From: DATBSL01 sp963729875
GTDB taxonomy: Bacteria; Acidobacteriota; Vicinamibacteria; Fen-336
Assembly (NCBI GenBank): GCA_963729875.1
Contig: CAVSPR010000006.1
Span: 248,001-312,000 of the forward strand
DNA length: 64,000 nt
Reading direction: 5' to 3'
Every line of letters begins with the position of its first letter. The first letter of the stretch is position 1. Made by a program: the position numbers and the translations under genes. Positions 26,801 to 34,398 of this stretch are shown piece after piece. Under the pieces are notes generated by a model. That model ran no database searches and was not told where the DNA came from. It saw only the letters and a list, made by a program, of their open reading frames with translations.

Positions 26801-27237
26801 AGGTGCGTAGCGCCCCCGGGGAGGGGTCGACGTTCAGCTTCACGCTGCCGCTGTTCGGGGCCCTGGCCCAGTCCCGCCCGCCGGCGGCCGTGGTGGCGGC
26901 GAGCGACGCGCTGACGCGCCGCGAGGTGCGCAAGGTGGCGGAGGCGCTCGGCTTCGACGTCCACGAGACGGCCGACGGCGTCGAGGCGGTCGAGGCGGCG
27001 ATGCGCCTGCGGCCGGCGGTGGTCGTCCTCGACCGCATCCTGCCGCGCCTGCGCGCGGAGGAGGTGGCGGAGCGCCTGCAGGCGCAGGCGGCCACCCGCG
27101 AAGTGCCGCTCATTCTCCTCGCGCCGGGCGAGGACCTGGGGCCGGGGGCCTCGCTCTTCCGCGAGCGGCTGGCCCGGCCCGTCGACCGTGAAATGCTGCG
27201 GGCGGCGCTCGAGAGGCTGGGCGCCGCCGTGCGCTGA
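23815..27237 (+). CDS. Hybrid sensor histidine kinase: REC, several GAF, HisKA/HATPase, degenerate REC
   Basis: 1140 residues, cytoplasmic, no membrane segment. An N-terminal receiver (DDD at 8-10, phospho-acceptor Asp52, Lys103) is followed by about four GAF-like sensor domains. Next is HisKA with His803 in IVAHDFRSPLASILG and an HATPase with VVENLLSNAVKYS, DHGIGIAPEDQG and GFGLGLSICERF. The C-terminal receiver keeps the Asp in VVVLDRILP but has Arg in place of Lys (RLARPVD). The order suggests input by phosphotransfer plus small-ligand or redox sensing. ATG 23815 begins MTQVLLIDDD. It is divergent from the J-domain gene, with XdhC seven bases downstream. Confidence 0.9.
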   Translation: MTQVLLIDDDPLVGRTLVDLLGLHGYAAVRVESAERGLEALAVGGFDLVLLDLRLPGMSGFEACVQIRERHGPYLPVIMMTAFGDPVAVRRGYESGADDFLHKPIDTPALILKVRAFLRLKSTHDELARSREEAQARARDLSRLHEIGRDWSLIAEPAEFNRMLTQRLAGLIGAPVVGIALQDPQTRTMEAALPVFGLDDERARSFRYVPRPEYRSLWSPRSGRPYVSNQPGLDPRLAQEIGLMAESQSVVLVPLLAEGELIGLLGAADKPGGFTDADVQILSTFAGPVATFLRSRQTFERQRRQASRFERLAALVGDMAAAPGRARLLELTVGRVQRDLGYERVAFHAPRAEGTLVAESEAGSAQAPSDPEALRWALRLASPLEASRSETATELAVPVRAGEHALGVLTVTRGRPGGFDEEETSLLSTLAGQLAIALRRAESEAATEHIARQMATLYDLGLETSSLLDLQALFARATEEAGRLIGADHSSVFRFDDREKMLRLFALWAREPTAPTEPKPSFRLGQGIAGRVARDLLPVVVNDARQHEDFVPRDYPVARILCVPLTHFDRERSTPLLYGVLNVTRGPGSSPFTDDDLEYLTRFAGQLSIAVANSISFEAERERSEQLALVNSVFRESAAMLSRERILETAVARIQEAFRPCLVAMLVPGEDFFRVGAAAGRAPRDEGWAGGATREGPAGLALRERRTVSVVEGQEGFSPRATGARSALAVPILRGDEVAAVLYVEGDRPGAFDRGQVITLQTLADGIGILLRTAEFYETLEETNARLVELDRTKSELLNIVAHDFRSPLASILGWAELLEAQADATVEERQDRARAIVRAATRMASLMDRTLETTRLETGQFAFDFRLVDLAARLREAAAPFATDPVHPLVVDVPEEPLPCWADGERVSEVVENLLSNAVKYSPGGGEIRLEARRERETAVVSVTDHGIGIAPEDQGRLFRPFSRLHDRKAFDVEGFGLGLSICERFVRAHGGQFKVRSAPGEGSTFSFTLPLFGALAQSRPPAAVVAASDALTRREVRKVAEALGFDVHETADGVEAVEAAMRLRPAVVVLDRILPRLRAEEVAERLQAQAATREVPLILLAPGEDLGPGASLFRERLARPVDREMLRAALERLGAAVR

Positions 27238-27244
27238 GGCCCCA

Positions 27245-28093
27245 ATGCGCGAGGTTCTCGAGGCGGCCCTGCGGGCCGAGGAAATGGGCGAGCGCGCGGC
27301 GCTCGTGACCGTGGTGTCGACGGAAGGGTCGACCCCGCAGAAGGCCGGGGCGCGGATGCTCGTCCACGCCGACGGGCGGATCGTCGGCACGATCGGCGGA
27401 GGCTGCCTCGAGGCGGAGATGACGTGGCGGGCCCGTGAGGCGATCGAGGGACGGCGGCCGAGGCTCGTCTCCTACGACCTGACGCCCGACCAGGCGGGGG
27501 AGGACGGGCTGGTGTGCGGAGGGAGGATGCAGGTTTTCATCGAGCCCATCGAGGGCACGCCGGTGCTGTGCCTCTTCGGGGCCGGCCATGTCGCGCAGCC
27601 CCTCGCGCGGATGGCGAAGGCGTGCGGCTTCCGGGTGGAGCTCTGCGACGACCGGGTCAAGTTCGCCAACGCCGAGCGCTTCCCGGAGGCGGACCTCATC
27701 GTGATCGACGACTTCGCGGCGGCGGCGGCGAAGATGACCCTCGGCCCGAACACCTACGCCGTCGTGGTGACGCGCGGGCACAAGGGCGACGGCGAGGCCC
27801 TGCGTGCGGTGCTGGGCCGGGGCCTGCGGTTCGTGGGCCTCCTGGGGAGCCGTCCGAAGGTCGTCCACATCTTCGCCGCGCTGCAGGAGAACGGGACGAG
27901 GGCGGAGGACCTGGCCGAGGTCCACGCCCCCCTCGGCCTGGAGATCGGGGCCCAGACGCCGGACGAGATCGCGGTCAGCATCCTGGCCGAGATGATCGCG
28001 GTGCGCCGCGGGGTCGACCCGGCCACGTCGCGCTCGATGAAGATGGGGCTTCCGGGTCGTCTGGGTGCTGACCTGAAATCAGACAAGACTTGA
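27245..28093 (+). CDS. xdhC: XdhC-family protein
   Basis: 282 residues. The XdhC N-terminal domain has the STEGSTPQKAGARMLV and GTIGGGCLEAEM motifs. The C-terminal Rossmann-like domain has LFGAGHVAQPLARMA. XdhC proteins bind and sulfurate molybdenum cofactor and deliver it to xanthine dehydrogenase-type enzymes. No molybdo-enzyme gene is in the window, so its client must be elsewhere. The ATG follows the sensor kinase stop by seven bases. The stop codon lies inside the palindrome at 28090-28106. Confidence 0.88.
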   Translation: MREVLEAALRAEEMGERAALVTVVSTEGSTPQKAGARMLVHADGRIVGTIGGGCLEAEMTWRAREAIEGRRPRLVSYDLTPDQAGEDGLVCGGRMQVFIEPIEGTPVLCLFGAGHVAQPLARMAKACGFRVELCDDRVKFANAERFPEADLIVIDDFAAAAAKMTLGPNTYAVVVTRGHKGDGEALRAVLGRGLRFVGLLGSRPKVVHIFAALQENGTRAEDLAEVHAPLGLEIGAQTPDEIAVSILAEMIAVRRGVDPATSRSMKMGLPGRLGADLKSDKT

Positions 28094-28118
28094 AGTAATA
28101 CTTCAACTCCTGTAGGCT
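28090..28118 (+). promoter_or_regulatory. Palindromic operator overlapping a sigma-70-like promoter
   Basis: A perfect 17-base palindrome, TTGAAGTA-A-TACTTCAA, spans 28090-28106. Its first half, TTGAAG, also reads as a -35 box, followed after 17 bases by TAGGCT (28113-28118) as a -10. The gene at 28137 starts 18 bases later. The site is AT-rich against the GC-rich background, so a bound regulator would block this promoter. Confidence 0.5.
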
Positions 28119-28136
28119 AGCGCCCCGAAGGCCCAC

Positions 28137-28691
28137 ATGAAGGCCACAGTGGCGCTCAGCCTCGCCCCACTTCTTCTCCTGCCGGTCCTCTCGAGCGCGG
28201 GCGGCAAGGAGCCGCCCCCCCCGAAGCTCAGCCAGGAGCACTGGAACCCCTCGAAGACCATGAGCCTGCGGACCCCGGAGGGGTGGACCGTGAAGACGAC
28301 GGACGGGCAGCCCGAGGTGACCGAGGCCCGGGGCGACGGCCTCATCGTGCGCATCCTCCGCCGCGAGAGCGAGTTGGGCCTGGACTCCCTCCACGTGGAG
28401 TGCATGCTCGTCCGGCTCCGGGAAGCCATGGACGCCTTCCCCCAGGTGGACTACGAGTACGACTTCGTGGGGGGAGAGATCGCGGAAATGCGGGCCCTCG
28501 ATTCGGCCTTCGTCGTCCACTACGACGAGCCGGTCGAAGGGAGTCGGGACTGGCGGCAGAGAAACTTGACCGTGATCGGCAAGGGAGCGTCGGTCTGCGT
28601 GATCAGCTATGCACCCATGCCGATCTGGAAGAAGTCGAAATCGGCACGCAATTTGCTCACGGCTGTTGTGGAGAGCATAAAGTGGCCCTGA
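28137..28691 (+). CDS. Secreted protein of unknown function
   Basis: 184 residues with a Sec signal peptide (LSLAPLLLLPVLSSAGG). The mature part starts with a Pro/Lys stretch and contains TPEGWTVKTTDGQPEV and ASVCVISYAPMPIWKKSKSARNLL, resembling small DUF1795/PsbP-like folds in layout, but I cannot name the family. It is preceded by the palindromic promoter at 28090-28118 and followed three bases later by the MinD-like ATPase gene, so the three genes from 28137 to 30182 may share a transcript. Confidence 0.7.
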   Translation: MKATVALSLAPLLLLPVLSSAGGKEPPPPKLSQEHWNPSKTMSLRTPEGWTVKTTDGQPEVTEARGDGLIVRILRRESELGLDSLHVECMLVRLREAMDAFPQVDYEYDFVGGEIAEMRALDSAFVVHYDEPVEGSRDWRQRNLTVIGKGASVCVISYAPMPIWKKSKSARNLLTAVVESIKWP

Positions 28692-28693
28692 GC

Positions 28694-29641
28694 ATGTCCG
28701 AAGTCCTGCCAGTCGCCGCGCCCCGCACGCGGCGTCAGATCTGGTCGATCGGCGGCGGCAAGGGGGGGATCGGCAAGTCGCTGCTGGCCGCCTCGGTGGG
28801 GTGGCAGCTGGCCCGGATGGGCCGGCGCGTGGTGCTCGTGGACGCGGACCTCGGGGGGGCGAACCTGCACACCTGCCTCGGCCTGCCCACGCCCCCGCGG
28901 ACCCTCGCGGACTTCATCCAGCGCCGCGTCTCGTCGATCGAGGAGGTCCTCACGGACACGCCGGCCCCGGGCCTGCGCCTCATCAGCGGGGCCGGCGACC
29001 TGCTGACCGCCGCCAACATCAAGCACCTGCAGAAGGTCCGGGTGATGAACCACGTCAAGGCCATCGACGTGGACGTGGTGCTCATCGACCTCGGGGCCGG
29101 CACCTCCTACAACATCCTCGACTTCTTCCTGCTGTCGGACGTCTCGATCCTGGCCGTCGTTCCCGAGCCCACGTCGATCGAGAACGGCTACCGCTTCATC
29201 AAGAGCGCGCTGTACCGGCGGCTGCGCGCCGCGGCGCCCACGGAGGCGGTGCGGCAGCTGGTCGACTCGGCGCTCGACCCCGGGAGCCCCGAGGGCATCC
29301 GCACGCCGGTCGACCTGCTCGCCCGCGTCGAGGCGGAGGACGCGGAGGCGGCACGGGCGCTGCGCCGCGAGGTGGCGGCGTTCCAGCCCCGCTTCGTGGT
29401 GAACGAGGTCCGGGACGTCGCGGACGTCGCGATCGGCCACCAGCTGGTGGCCGCCTGCGGGCGCCACCTCGGCCTGCGCGCGAGCTACGCCGGCTACGTG
29501 CACCACGACGACGCGGTCTGGCAGGCGGTGCGCCGCCGCCGGCTCTTCATGGCCGACGCCCCGACCTCGCGCGCGTCGGAGGAGATCCGCCAGCTGACCC
29601 GCGGGCTCGTCAAGGGGGAGAGCCTTGGACTCGGGTACTGA
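28694..29641 (+). CDS. MinD/ParA-family ATPase (FlhG-like)
   Basis: 315 residues of deviant-Walker ATPase: GGGKGGIGKSLLAASVGWQLA at the N-terminus, DADLGGANLHTCLG, and VVLIDLGAGTSYNILDFFLLSD. The long insert after the core and the C-terminal LLARVEAEDAEAARALRREV region resemble FlhG/YlxH rather than ParA. Such ATPases place polar organelles, flagella or the division site. No flagellar gene is nearby. The next gene starts within its last 17 bases (overlap 29625-29641), so coupling is strong. Confidence 0.87.
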   Translation: MSEVLPVAAPRTRRQIWSIGGGKGGIGKSLLAASVGWQLARMGRRVVLVDADLGGANLHTCLGLPTPPRTLADFIQRRVSSIEEVLTDTPAPGLRLISGAGDLLTAANIKHLQKVRVMNHVKAIDVDVVLIDLGAGTSYNILDFFLLSDVSILAVVPEPTSIENGYRFIKSALYRRLRAAAPTEAVRQLVDSALDPGSPEGIRTPVDLLARVEAEDAEAARALRREVAAFQPRFVVNEVRDVADVAIGHQLVAACGRHLGLRASYAGYVHHDDAVWQAVRRRRLFMADAPTSRASEEIRQLTRGLVKGESLGLGY

Positions 29642-30182
29642 GGTGTCCACCGACTTCTACTCGGTCCTGGGACTCGAGCCCCGGGCGAGTCGCGAGCAGG
29701 TGGAGCGCGCGTACCGCTTCTGCACGGAGCTCTACGGCGAGGGCTCGCTCGCCACGTACTCGCTCGTCGACCCGACCGACGCCGAGGAGCACCGCCTGCG
29801 GGTGCGCGAGGCCTACGAGGTCCTCGTCGACGAGGAGAGGCGGCGGGCCTACGACGAGGGCCAGGGCTTCCTGCCCCCGGATTCCCCGGTCCTGCCGTTC
29901 CGGGTCCCGGCGTCTTCCCGCGGTGCGGAGCCCCTGCCGGCGGTCCTGACCGGCCCCGAGCTGCGCCGGCTCCGCGAGGCCCGCGGGCTGTCGCTGCGCC
30001 ACATCGCGGCGGTCACGAAGATCGGCCTGCGCTTCCTCGAGTACATCGAGGAGGACCGCTTCGCCTTCCTGCCGGCGCCCGTGTACCTGCGGGGCTTCCT
30101 GCAGGAGTACGCCCGGCTCGTCGGCATCGACCCGCGGCGCGCGGCCGACGCCTACATGAACCGCCTGTCGGTGAAGGCCTAG
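29625..30182 (+). CDS. J-like domain fused to a RodZ-type helix-turn-helix
   Basis: 185 residues. The first 80 resemble a J-domain (DFYSVLGLEPRASREQVERAY, REAYEVLVDEERRRAYDEG) but the HPD tripeptide is missing, so it is a J-like scaffold. The C-terminal 75 residues are an Xre/HTH_25 domain as in RodZ: ELRRLREARGLSLRHIAAVTK, then YLRGFLQEYARLVGIDP. No membrane helix is seen, unlike RodZ. TTG at 29625 has GGGGGAG four bases upstream; an alternative GTG at 29643 has no ribosome site. It overlaps the MinD-like gene, which points to a joint role in positioning or cell shape (inference). Confidence 0.82.
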   Translation: MDSGTEVSTDFYSVLGLEPRASREQVERAYRFCTELYGEGSLATYSLVDPTDAEEHRLRVREAYEVLVDEERRRAYDEGQGFLPPDSPVLPFRVPASSRGAEPLPAVLTGPELRRLREARGLSLRHIAAVTKIGLRFLEYIEEDRFAFLPAPVYLRGFLQEYARLVGIDPRRAADAYMNRLSVKA

Positions 30183-30261
30183 TCCCCCTCGCGCGCATCG
30201 AACGAGGCGGGCGCGCGAGGGATCTCGAAAGCCCCGCCGAAGGCCCTTCCCGGAGAGCCTC

Positions 30262-31407
30262 CTACGCGCTCGCCTCGCCCTCTCTCCTCCGCAGCCCCAG
30301 TCCCGGCCGGTCGGGCAGCACGAGCCGCCCGTCCCGCACGAGGACACCCTCCCAGGGGTCGTTCGCGACCAGGAGGTGCCCGTCGAGGTCCGCGAAATCA
30401 ACGAGCGGCGACAGGTGGGCGGCCGCAGTCGTGCTGGCGGAGCTCGAGATCATGCAGCCGAGCATCACCTTGAGGCCGCAGGCCCGGGCCGTGTGGATCA
30501 TGCGCAGGCCCTCGCGCAGGCCGCCCGCCTTGTCGAGCTTGACGTTGACGCCGTCGTAGGCGCCGGCGAGGGCCGGGATCGACGAGGCGCGCAGGCACGC
30601 CTCGTCGGCGAAGATCGGGATGGTCGCGCGCTCGCGCACCCAGGCCGTCTCCTCGAGCATGGCGGCCGGCATCGGCTGCTCGACGAGCTCGACGCCCTTC
30701 GAGGCCAGCCACTCGATCTTGCGGGCGGCCGTCTCCTTGTCCTTCCAGCCCTCGTTCGCGTCCACGCGCAGCGGCTTCCCGGTGACGCTGCGCACGGCCT
30801 CGATCGTGGCCTCGTCCGTGTCCAGGCCGACCTTGACCTTGAGGACCGGGTACTCCGCGGCCTCGCGCACCTTCTGGCGGGTGATCTCGGGGGTGTCGAT
30901 GCCGATCGAGAACGTGGTGAGGGGGGCGTCCGCGGGGTCGAGGCCGAGGAGCCGGTAGACGGGGATCCCGAGCCTCTTGCCGATCCAGTCGTGGACGGCG
31001 ATGTCGAGCGCGGCCCGCGCCGCGTATTGCCCCTCGAGCGCCCGGAACGAATGGGCGAGGAACGTCTCGAGCCGCCAGGGATCGCCCGCGAGGACGAGGT
31101 CGCGCGCGGCCTCGACGGCCTTCTGCGCGTCCGCCGCGCTCTCGTGGTACCGCACGATGGGGGCGCCCTCGCCGACGCCGGTCGTGCCCTCGCGGCTGAA
31201 GCGGACCTGCAGCGTGTCGCGGTACTCGCTGGAGGACATCGTGGTCGTCCAGGTGTGCCTCAGCCGCAGCCGCGTGATCTCCGTCTCCAACCCGTCCGGC
31301 ACCGCGGCCTCCTTGCGGGGCGGGGCGGCCCCGGCTCCCGCCGCTCCGGGTAGCGCGGCCGTCGCGGCCAGGGCGCCCGCCGCCGTCATCCAGTCCCTGC
31401 GCTTCAT
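30262..31407 (-). CDS. Enolase-superfamily dipeptide epimerase (L-Ala-D/L-Glu type), exported
   Basis: 381 residues. The N-terminus has a twin-arginine-like leader (KRRDWMTAAGALAATAAL), so export is likely. The mature enzyme has the muconate-lactonizing subgroup signature: VLKVKVG (KxK lysines), VDANEGW, VEQPM, FADEAC and a second catalytic Lys in VNVKLDKAGG. This layout fits Ala-Glu dipeptide epimerases. The probable reaction is L-Ala-D-Glu to L-Ala-L-Glu, a step in murein-peptide use. It is divergent from the AGCS alanine symporter and LysA genes, which supports that role. Confidence 0.82.
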   Translation of the reverse strand: MKRRDWMTAAGALAATAALPGAAGAGAAPPRKEAAVPDGLETEITRLRLRHTWTTTMSSSEYRDTLQVRFSREGTTGVGEGAPIVRYHESAADAQKAVEAARDLVLAGDPWRLETFLAHSFRALEGQYAARAALDIAVHDWIGKRLGIPVYRLLGLDPADAPLTTFSIGIDTPEITRQKVREAAEYPVLKVKVGLDTDEATIEAVRSVTGKPLRVDANEGWKDKETAARKIEWLASKGVELVEQPMPAAMLEETAWVRERATIPIFADEACLRASSIPALAGAYDGVNVKLDKAGGLREGLRMIHTARACGLKVMLGCMISSSASTTAAAHLSPLVDFADLDGHLLVANDPWEGVLVRDGRLVLPDRPGLGLRRREGEASA

Positions 31408-31460
31408 GGCTCTCTCCGTCGGGCGGAGAGGGTAGCACGCCCGAGCGGGGCCGGCTGTTC

Positions 31461-31466
31461 TATGAT
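31461..31466 (+). promoter_or_regulatory. -10 element for the AGCS-lysA operon
   Basis: TATGAT in a GC-rich gap, 41 bases before the GTG of the symporter gene. No good -35 is seen at the expected distance. Confidence 0.3.
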
Positions 31467-31507
31467 TGCCCGCCTGCCGGCGGCCCGCGGCGATCCCGGG
31501 AGAGAGA

Positions 31508-32902
31508 GTGAGCGCACACCCCGACGACGGCTTCCTGGTCTTCGCCGGCTCGGCACTCGCCCGGCTGGTCTTCCGCGCGAGCGACCTCGTCTACGGCCCG
31601 TGGACGATCGCCCTGCTGTTCGGGATCGCGATCTTCCTGACCGTGCGGCTGCGATTCGTCCAGGTCGTCCGCTTCCGGGACGCCGCCCGCTCCTTCCTCC
31701 CCTCGACCTCCGAGGGCGGAGGGGCGCTCAGTCCCTTCCAGGCCTTCATGACCGCGCTGGCGGCCACGATCGGGACCGGCAACATCGCCGGGGTCGCCAC
31801 CGCCATCGTGTCCGGCGGGCCGGGCGCCCTCTTCTGGATCTGGTGTTACGGCTTCTTCGCCACCGCCGTGAAGTTCTCGGAGGCGGTGCTCGGCGTGCAC
31901 TTCCGCCAGATCGGGGGCGGGCGGCTCTCGGCGGGGCCGATGCACTACCTGCGGGAAGGGCTGGGCCTGCGGCGGCTGGGCTGGGTCTACGCCCTCATCG
32001 CCGGCATCGCCGCCCTCACCACCACGCCCTTCACCCAGCCGAACTCGATCGCCGTGGTCTTCGACAGCCAGTTCCGCGTGCCCACCCTCGTGACCGGGGT
32101 CGTCGTCGCCGTCCTCACCTGGCTCGTGATCATCGGCGGGGTGAGCGCGATCGGGCGCGCGGCCGAGAAGCTCTCCCCGGCCAAGGTCATCTTGTACCTG
32201 GCCGGCGGCCTCCTCGTGATCCTCGTGCACGCCGACCGCCTTCCCGCGACCCTGGCCCTCGTCTTCCACGAGGCGTTCTCCCTGCGGGCGGCGGCGGGGA
32301 GCGCGGCCGGGGTGGGGATCATCGTGGCGATGAGGTACGGGCTCGCCCGCGGCATGTACGCCAACGAGGCGGGGTACGGGACGGCCGCGTTCATCTACGG
32401 GACGGCCCGCAGCCGCCGGCCGACGCAGCAGGGCTTCGCCGCGGTGATGGAGGTGTTCATCATCTCCTTCCTGACCTCCTCGATCAGCGCGCTCAGCATC
32501 CTCGTGACCGGGGTCTGGACCTCCGGTCTCACGTCGACGGCGGCGGTGGCCGAGGCCTTCAACCACGCGGTGCCGGTGGCCGGGGGCTGGGTGGTGGCCT
32601 TCTGCACCTTCCTCTTCGGGTACACGACGCTCATCGGGTGGTCGTACTACGGGGAGGTCTGCCTCGAGTACCTCTTCGGGCCCCGCGTCGTGCGGCCCTA
32701 CCGGTGGGTCTACTGCGGCCTGATCGTCCTCGGCGCGACGAGCAAGGTCGAGCTCGTCTGGGCCTGGGGCGACTTCATGAACGGGATGCAGATCTTCCCG
32801 AACCTGGTGGGCGTCGTCGGCCTCTCGGGAGTCGTGGCCCGGCTGCTCCGGGAGGACGACGCGGGGCGGAGGGCGGAGGCGGGAGGGGGAGGCGGCGCGT
32901 GA
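31508..32902 (+). CDS. Sodium:alanine symporter (AGCS family)
   Basis: 464 residues and about ten membrane segments. The AGCS family signature is clear: FQAFMTALAATIGTGNIAGVATAI near residue 80, then FWIWCYGFFATAVKFSEAVLGVHFR. It moves alanine or glycine inward with Na+. The GTG at 31508 has GGGAGAGA upstream; the longer frame at 31466 lacks a ribosome site. The stop overlaps the lysA start as GTGA, so alanine uptake and DAP/lysine metabolism are coupled in one transcript. Confidence 0.9.
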   Translation: MSAHPDDGFLVFAGSALARLVFRASDLVYGPWTIALLFGIAIFLTVRLRFVQVVRFRDAARSFLPSTSEGGGALSPFQAFMTALAATIGTGNIAGVATAIVSGGPGALFWIWCYGFFATAVKFSEAVLGVHFRQIGGGRLSAGPMHYLREGLGLRRLGWVYALIAGIAALTTTPFTQPNSIAVVFDSQFRVPTLVTGVVVAVLTWLVIIGGVSAIGRAAEKLSPAKVILYLAGGLLVILVHADRLPATLALVFHEAFSLRAAAGSAAGVGIIVAMRYGLARGMYANEAGYGTAAFIYGTARSRRPTQQGFAAVMEVFIISFLTSSISALSILVTGVWTSGLTSTAAVAEAFNHAVPVAGGWVVAFCTFLFGYTTLIGWSYYGEVCLEYLFGPRVVRPYRWVYCGLIVLGATSKVELVWAWGDFMNGMQIFPNLVGVVGLSGVVARLLREDDAGRRAEAGGGGGA

Positions 32903-34137
32903 GCGGATTCGAGAGAGTCGATGGCGAGCTGCGGTGCGACGGGGTCTCGCTCGAGGGGGCGGCGCGGGCGCACGGGACGCCCCTCTACGTCTACAGCCGG
33001 GCCGGGATCGAGGCGGCCTACCGGGCCTACGAGCGGGCCTTCGCGCCGGCCCGCCCGCGCATCTGCTACGCGGTGAAGGCCAACGGCAACGGGGCGATCC
33101 TGCGCCTGCTCGCGGCGCTCGGGGCGGGGGCCGACATCGTCTCCGGCGGGGAGCTGCTCGCCGCGCGGCGGGCCGGCTTTCCCGCGGAGCGGATCGTCTT
33201 CGCCGGGGTCGGCAAGACCGACGCCGAGATCGCGCTCGGGCTCGAGCACGGGATCGGCGAGTGGAACGCGGAGAGCGAGGAGGAGATCGCGAGGGTTGGG
33301 GCCGCGGCGGCGTCGCGCGGCACGGTCGCCCGGGTCTCGCTGCGGGTGAACCCGGACATCGACCCGCGCTCCCACCCCTACATCTCGACCGGCCTGCGAG
33401 AGGCGAAGTTCGGGGTGGCGATCGACCTCGCCCGCGAGATCCTGCGCCGGGCGCGGGAGCGGCCCGGGGTCGAGGTGGTGGGGGTGCAGTGCCACATCGG
33501 CTCGCAGATCACCGACCTCGAGCCCCTGGCGGCGGCCGCCCGGGCCCTCGCCGGGCTCAGCCGCCAGCTGCTGGACGAGGGGTTCCCGCTGCGCACGATC
33601 GACCTCGGGGGCGGGCTGGGGGTGAGCTACGACGGCCGGGGAGCGCCGGACCCGGCCGGCCTCGCGGCCGCAGTCCTCCCCGCGGTGGAGCGGCTGCCGC
33701 TGCAGCTCGTGCTCGAGCCCGGGCGGTCGCTGGTGGCCGGCTCCGGCGCGCTCCTCACGAGCGTGCTGTACGTGAAGGGCGGCCACGGGAAGACGTTCGT
33801 GGTGGTGGACGCAGGCATGAACGACCTCCTGCGCCCGGCCCTCTACGATGCCTTCCACCGCGTGGAGCCGGTGGCTCCCCGTGGGCGCGCGGTCGAGCTC
33901 GTGGACGTGGTCGGGCCGGTCTGCGAGACCAGCGACTTCCTCGCCCGTCGCCGCGAGCTCGAACGGCCCGAGCCGGGCGACCTGCTCGCGGTTCGCGACG
34001 CCGGGGCGTACGGCTTCGCCATGTCGTCGAGCTACAACATGCGGCCCCGGGCGGCGGAGGTCCTGGTCGAGGACGGCCGGGCGCGGCTCATAAGGCGCCG
34101 CGAGACGTTCGAGGATCTCATCCGCACGGAAGTCTGA
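32899..34137 (+). CDS. lysA: Diaminopimelate decarboxylase
   Basis: 412 residues, PLP-dependent fold III (alanine-racemase-like barrel). The PLP lysine is in CYAVKANGNGAILRLL, the glycine-rich phosphate loop in DLGGGLGVSYDG, the LEPGRSLVAG segment and the active-site CETSDF and RDAGAYGF motifs are present. It converts meso-diaminopimelate to L-lysine in the cytoplasm. The GTG start overlaps the symporter stop by four bases. Lysine biosynthesis is the default role; next to murein-peptide genes it could also consume DAP released from peptidoglycan. Confidence 0.95.
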   Translation: MSGFERVDGELRCDGVSLEGAARAHGTPLYVYSRAGIEAAYRAYERAFAPARPRICYAVKANGNGAILRLLAALGAGADIVSGGELLAARRAGFPAERIVFAGVGKTDAEIALGLEHGIGEWNAESEEEIARVGAAAASRGTVARVSLRVNPDIDPRSHPYISTGLREAKFGVAIDLAREILRRARERPGVEVVGVQCHIGSQITDLEPLAAAARALAGLSRQLLDEGFPLRTIDLGGGLGVSYDGRGAPDPAGLAAAVLPAVERLPLQLVLEPGRSLVAGSGALLTSVLYVKGGHGKTFVVVDAGMNDLLRPALYDAFHRVEPVAPRGRAVELVDVVGPVCETSDFLARRRELERPEPGDLLAVRDAGAYGFAMSSSYNMRPRAAEVLVEDGRARLIRRRETFEDLIRTEV

Positions 34138-34398
34138 TATCGATCCAGCCGTTGCCTGTGTGCGTGGCCGTCGCCTCACGAGTTCCGCGGCGGTCCGGGG
34201 TCCCACGCGGGTCCTCCGGTCAGCTTGCGGACCCGCGCGGGAGCCCTCCGGAGCCGCCGCTCCCGTGGCCCGTCGGCCGTGTCGTGGCGGTGACCATTGA
34301 ATCGGCGGCGTCGTGTCGCCACCCGGTTGCCCGAGCGAGCGGGGAGCGACTGGAGGAGAACCCCGAGCGGGCCCGCCCTCCACGGCCTCGGCCGGGGG

